This document shows positions 60,601 to 64,000 of a DNA stretch of 64,000 nucleotides, one piece after another (position 1 is the stretch's first letter; each line of letters starts with the position of its first letter). The notes beneath the pieces are model-generated. The model ran no database searches, was not told where the DNA came from, and saw nothing but the letters and a program-made list of their open reading frames with translations. The position numbers were made by a program, and so were the translations under genes. This stretch comes from Bugula neritina (lineage: Eukaryota > Bryozoa > Gymnolaemata > Cheilostomatida > Bugulidae): NCBI GenBank assembly GCA_964035545.1, contig OZ037765.1:16982698-17046697 (forward strand), written 5' to 3'.

Positions 60601-62005
60601 TAAAATTTGTATTGTGATGATGACTCCCATGTTACTTGATGTTTGGGTACTATGGGAGAATGTCCCTATTTTAAGGCGCTTTTAGATTCCAAAAGACAAC
60701 ATCAAGCATAGGGCATAAATACCATTAGTGAATGATTTATACTGCACCACTAGTGTCAATTGTTGAACACGTATTCATTTGAAGGAAATCCTAAAAATAA
60801 CACTTTTGATAACAATAATATTTATAAAAACATAAACCTAATTGTCATTTAAATGTAAATTTTTAAGAGAGTAAAAATTAACAAAGTGCTTATTTTAATG
60901 AATTTAGATGGTCTTTTGGAGTGTTACTGTGGGAGATAGCCACACTGGGAGCTACACCGTACCCAGGAATACCTGCAGAAAGAATGTTTAATCTTCTACA
61001 AGAAGGATACAGAATGTGTCGCCCTGAGACCTGCTCTCCACAGTTGTATGTTTAGTATTTAAACTGCTTAGTGTATTGCATTCTCCTTATATTATGCTTC
61101 TACAGGTAACTCAACATATTATCTAAAATGCCTCTTCTAGTCTTTTTGCTTAATGCGATACTATAAAATAGATCATTACATTATATTTTATTACTTTATA
61201 TGCACAGGGACATATTTAGATTTACAGCTAGTATCCTATCTACTAGTATAAAGTCATTACATGCATTTTCTAACTTGAGCTGAAAAAAGAATTTAATCAT
61301 AAAGGAAGAACAATTAAAATAGGTGGTTATATAATGTTAATTGATTTATATTACAGGTATTCTCTCATGAGAAAATGTTGGGAGTATGAAGATGCCAGCC
61401 GTCCTTCATTCAAGGAGCTGAGTATATCTCTGGAGAAAATGGTTGAAGATAAGAGCTCAGTGAGTGCCACCCACAATGTTATGTTGTCATTACTTTTTGT
61501 CTATTTCTAACTACAGATAGCTAGTCTAATATGCATGTAAAGCCTCAATTGTACCCCACAGTTTGTTTTGCAGACATACTTGGATTTATCTGTGGCAATT
61601 GCATCACGTAGACCGTGTCACGGCTCATCCAACCTCTCTAACTCTTCTGCAGATAGCGAAGTGCAGCAACTTACTGTTGCCTTACTGCCTAATGCAGGTA
61701 AGTTTGATAAAAATATTTTAGCTTGCCTACAACCCTCCTACTTTATTTCTATTTAGTTTTTTCATTAGCTAGTATGATAAATCGATATCCCAACGTTTGT
61801 TTTCTTTTATAAAACACTATTGAAAATTTGAGGCAAGTTGACTCATATGCATACATACTGTTGTACTTACACTGCAATCCAATGCATCTATCATGTAGAG
61901 GCAAAGTTTGTGGAGGACTATTTGGTATCTAGTAATGGATCGGATGACAAGGCAGAAAGACAGCCCCTTAGATACACTACTCTAGAGTTTGCAGATGAAG
62001 AGTAA
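46584..62005 (+). CDS. RET: Receptor tyrosine kinase RET, 1058 aa, 19 exons
   Basis: RET is the signalling receptor for GDNF-family ligand/GFRalpha complexes. Exons: 46584-46650, 49330-49542, 51441-51653, 53312-53550, 53710-53857, 54157-54269, 54506-54616, 55173-55440, 56117-56311, 56425-56622, 57099-57245, 57696-57856, 58091-58235, 59052-59344, 59896-60089, 60908-61045, 61357-61459, 61574-61697, 61899-62005; all phases agree. Exon 1 is the signal peptide. Diverged cadherin-like domains follow (FDYE 182-185, Ca-linker-like VENEVDLPP 207-215). The cysteine-rich domain has 16 Cys, with [15 protein letters not shown] and a juxtamembrane CGIEC (601-605). The TM helix is 606-627. Kinase: GEGEFG 710-715, K736, E753, gatekeeper V782, HRDLATRN with D842, DFG 860-862, activation-loop Y868/Y873 in IYEENAY, and VKWMAPE with M886. 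Y984 in YLDL matches the human PLC-gamma site Y1015. The tail lacks a human-like Y1062 motif. Human RET is 1072-1114 aa. Confidence 0.96.
46651..49329 (+). other. RET intron 1 (2.7 kb)
   Basis: The largest RET intron, lying between the signal-peptide exon and the first ectodomain exon, as in vertebrate RET. It contains the perfect hairpin at 47320-47360, a 150-codon open frame at 47732-48184 without family resemblance, and a GC-richer patch near 48780-48920. I see no additional RET exon that fits the phase with certainty. Confidence 0.5.
47320..47360. repeat. Perfect hairpin, 19-bp arms with a 3-base loop
   Basis: TGCTATAACCTAAGAGTAT (47320-47338) and ATACTCTTAGGTTATAGCA (47342-47360) are exact reverse complements around GTA. 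The core CTAAGAGTA is shared with the hairpin at 41569-41605. Confidence 0.8.
52021..52178. mobile_element. MITE, family A, second copy (RET intron 3)
   Basis: The 158-bp element starts TAGGAGCAGCAGTGGAGAAA, and the reverse complement of its end reads TAGGTGCAGTAATGGAGAAA (17 of 20 matches). The subterminal ATTGAGATAGCCTAAG is identical to the end of the copy at 7867-7994, which is inverted relative to this one. Non-coding. Confidence 0.65.
53985..54145. repeat. Degenerate GATTACCTR minisatellite in RET intron 5
   Basis: About eight imperfect copies of an ATTACCTA/ATCACCTA/ATTACCTGG motif at irregular 10-20 bp spacing fill most of the intron between exons 5 and 6. The last copies end just before the polypyrimidine stretch of the exon 6 acceptor. 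Confidence 0.6.
57607..57641. repeat. (TA)n microsatellite in RET intron 11
   Basis: An uninterrupted TA dinucleotide run of about 17 units, 55 bp before RET exon 12. Likely polymorphic. Confidence 0.85.
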
Positions 62006-64000
62006 AGTTGTCTTCTCATAGAAAAAATCTTATTGTTGGACAGTAACTTTCTAGTTGACAATATTAAGAAAATAATGCGGCGGCTTGTCTAAACTCTAGC
62101 ATATGCATTGGTTTACTTATTATTAATTTATTGGTAAAAGTATTCAGCAGGCTTTTAGTTAAGTTTTATTTAAACAAAAAGTATGCTAAACATAATTGTA
62201 TTATTATTTTCTAGACTTCATCCCAATTATTTCAGCTTATGACATAATGTGTTGAAGCATTTTTTATGCATATACAGTATACCAAATAAATTTTATCTAT
62301 TTTAGTGTAGCTTTGCTGTCTGCCAAAGTTAGAATATATGTGGCAAGTACCAATCTTGCTGCATGTTACACTTATTTTTGAATAACCTAATTAAGTTTTT
62401 TATTGAGTTTAATCTTATATCTATCATAAATCTAATTATTGCAAATAGTTATTGATGTGCCGTAAGATGCATAACAGATTGCAATAACAATATAATGACT
62501 ATGAGTTTATGGCCAGAACTTATGAAAACCTACAATCAATTAAAGACTGTGATTTTTTGTTTGTGTGACATTTTGTAAATAGCGTCAACTATGTGTAAAT
62601 ACTAAAACTGTATTTTTGTATGCAGTGCTCTGTTATAATTATTATCTTTATTGTCTTTGTATTTTATATCAGAATACATGCATATTACACTTCATGTGTA
62701 AAGTATTTGTGCCAATTTTATCTTGTAACTGCTATCATTTCAAAATTACTTATTTGTGCTGAAAATTCACAATAAATGTTGAACTTTCCTCTCTTTTAGT
62801 TTGAAAATCAAATTATTGTAGTAGCGTGGGCTGATTACTATTTGAAATAAATGCATTACAAACAATTTAAACTGAGCTATAACTTTATATGTGGTTTTGT
62901 TGCTTTTTGTAGCTCATAGACAAACTTACAACAAATTCAGATACTGAATGTTACTTTGAAAAACCAACTAATATTTACATACCGGCATGCCAACAAACCA
63001 GAATATGAAACCACCTAGTAATTCGTAGCCTATATAGTACGATTAAACTTTTTTATTGCCAAATTCATTATTTGAATAAACTTACTTTATTTAATCTTTG
63101 TTTTCAATGAGCATAAATATCTGAATTGTTGGATTATCAGATGTTTCATATTTTATTTACCAAACTTACAAATGTATTAATATACATGTCATTTTATGTT
63201 GTTCAAGAATTTTTTAGCATTTGTTTTTAAATTGCTAAGCTTGAGTGTGGCTAAGAAAAAGACAAAAAAAAATTCAAAATTTATAAGATGGGAATAATTT
63301 CCATCCAATCATTTATTAAACAAACTAAATCAACATAGCGGAGCGTAGCCTACTTTCCATAATGAACTTGCAAAAAAAACATTATTTATGGCATAATAAT
63401 AATAATGATAATCTACACTTGAAGTGTGCAACAGCAGATATTTACAGCTCTAAATTTTTAGATGGTACCATTAAAGTTTAAATGGTCAAGGGTGTTTACC
63501 AGAAAACTGAGGTTGAATATTATAACCAACCCATCGAGTAGACATAGCGAGGGAAAGACAACTCTATAAAAACAGGGTCTACTTTTGTTATTGCAGGAAT
63601 ATCGTTTAAAAGGGAATAATCCGATAGTTGTTTTCTTGAGAAACTTCGTCCATATAATTTGATTGGCAGAAACCAGATTCATGCCTCGACCTTATAGTTA
63701 TTGGCAGAAACAAGCCGTTTCGGTTTGTTTATGTTATGGTGGTTATTATTATCAATATTCATATTGGCTTCCAGAGTGAGAGTTATTGAAATATTCAAAT
63801 CGGAGCTAACAAAATTGTAAGTAGCCCAAGATTTGCCCCAAGTTATGATTATAATTACTGACAGTAATTCAAAATAGTAAACATACGGAAACGGAGGAAA
63901 TACTAAATAGCATGAATATTTAATTTTATACAATTTCAATTTGAACTCAGAGTCACTGTCAGTATTAGTATTACTATTACTATTAGTATAAGATTAAGTA
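62006..64000. other. RET 3' UTR and downstream sequence
   Basis: An AT-rich stretch after the RET stop. Canonical AATAAA hexamers occur at 62285-62290 and near 62772. No further gene is supported; the minus-strand ORFs at 63458-63939 look random. The window ends in an ATTAGTATTACTATT array (about 63960-64000) of the same type as in the 26.3-26.7 kb field. Confidence 0.5.
62285..62290 (+). terminator. Candidate poly(A) signal of RET
   Basis: AATAAA 280 bp after the RET stop. A second hexamer about 490 bp further on could give a longer 3' UTR. Confidence 0.4.

Noticed and set aside
63458-63939. Two minus-strand ORFs near the window end
   Set aside because: Low-complexity composition (runs of Asn/Ile), no splice partners, no recognised domain.

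Overview
This window is nuclear DNA of an animal. It is AT-rich (roughly two-thirds A+T by eye), its genes are split by many GT-AG introns of 0.1 to 3 kb, and all six genes recognised are metazoan families: FLCN, a FAM20C-like secretory kinase, the nucleolar protein EBP2, the axonemal protein CFAP144, METAP1 and the receptor tyrosine kinase RET. A genuine RET (cadherin-like ectodomain, 16-cysteine domain, split kinase) points to a bilaterian, CFAP144 points to motile cilia, and the intron-rich gene structures point to a slowly evolving invertebrate lineage such as a mollusc, annelid, brachiopod, hemichordate or similar. I cannot name the species.

Layout: FLCN (+, 612-9400, 12 coding exons); an empty 7.2 kb gap carrying a 5'-truncated RTE retrotransposon right behind FLCN; FAM20C-like kinase (+, 16705-21673, 9 exons, with a MITE in intron 6); a 5.4 kb gap with a degenerate minisatellite (24.46-25.19 kb) and a TA-rich simple-repeat field (25.98-26.8 kb); EBP2 (+, 27091-30544, 9 exons) tail-to-tail with CFAP144 (-, 30915-32000, 3 exons); a short divergent promoter region with an RFX-like X-box and an ETS-like site; METAP1 (+, 32775-43527, 11 exons) whose intron 1 holds a decayed DNA transposon; a 3 kb gap; RET (+, 46584-62005, 19 exons); and RET 3' sequence to the end. 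All exon joins given were checked for reading-frame phase and splice dinucleotides, and every CDS stays open to its stop.

The genes do not form one pathway. FLCN acts at the lysosome (nutrient signalling), the FAM20C-like kinase in the Golgi, EBP2 in the nucleolus, CFAP144 in the axoneme, METAP1 on nascent chains at the ribosome, and RET at the plasma membrane. The EBP2-CFAP144 convergent pair is the one neighbourhood that looks ancient, since I recall the human orthologues EBNA1BP2 and FAM183A/CFAP144 as neighbours on 1p34.2.

No unprecedented multi-gene system is visible. The observations most worth a second look are the well-conserved RET with an ITIM-like tail in place of the vertebrate docking tail, the conserved EBP2-CFAP144 pair with an X-box, a tRNA-derived SINE family with four copies (one with a clear target-site duplication), an RTE 3' end with a textbook target-site duplication, two MITE families, and a TIR-bounded transposon carrying a broken DUF7869-like gene.
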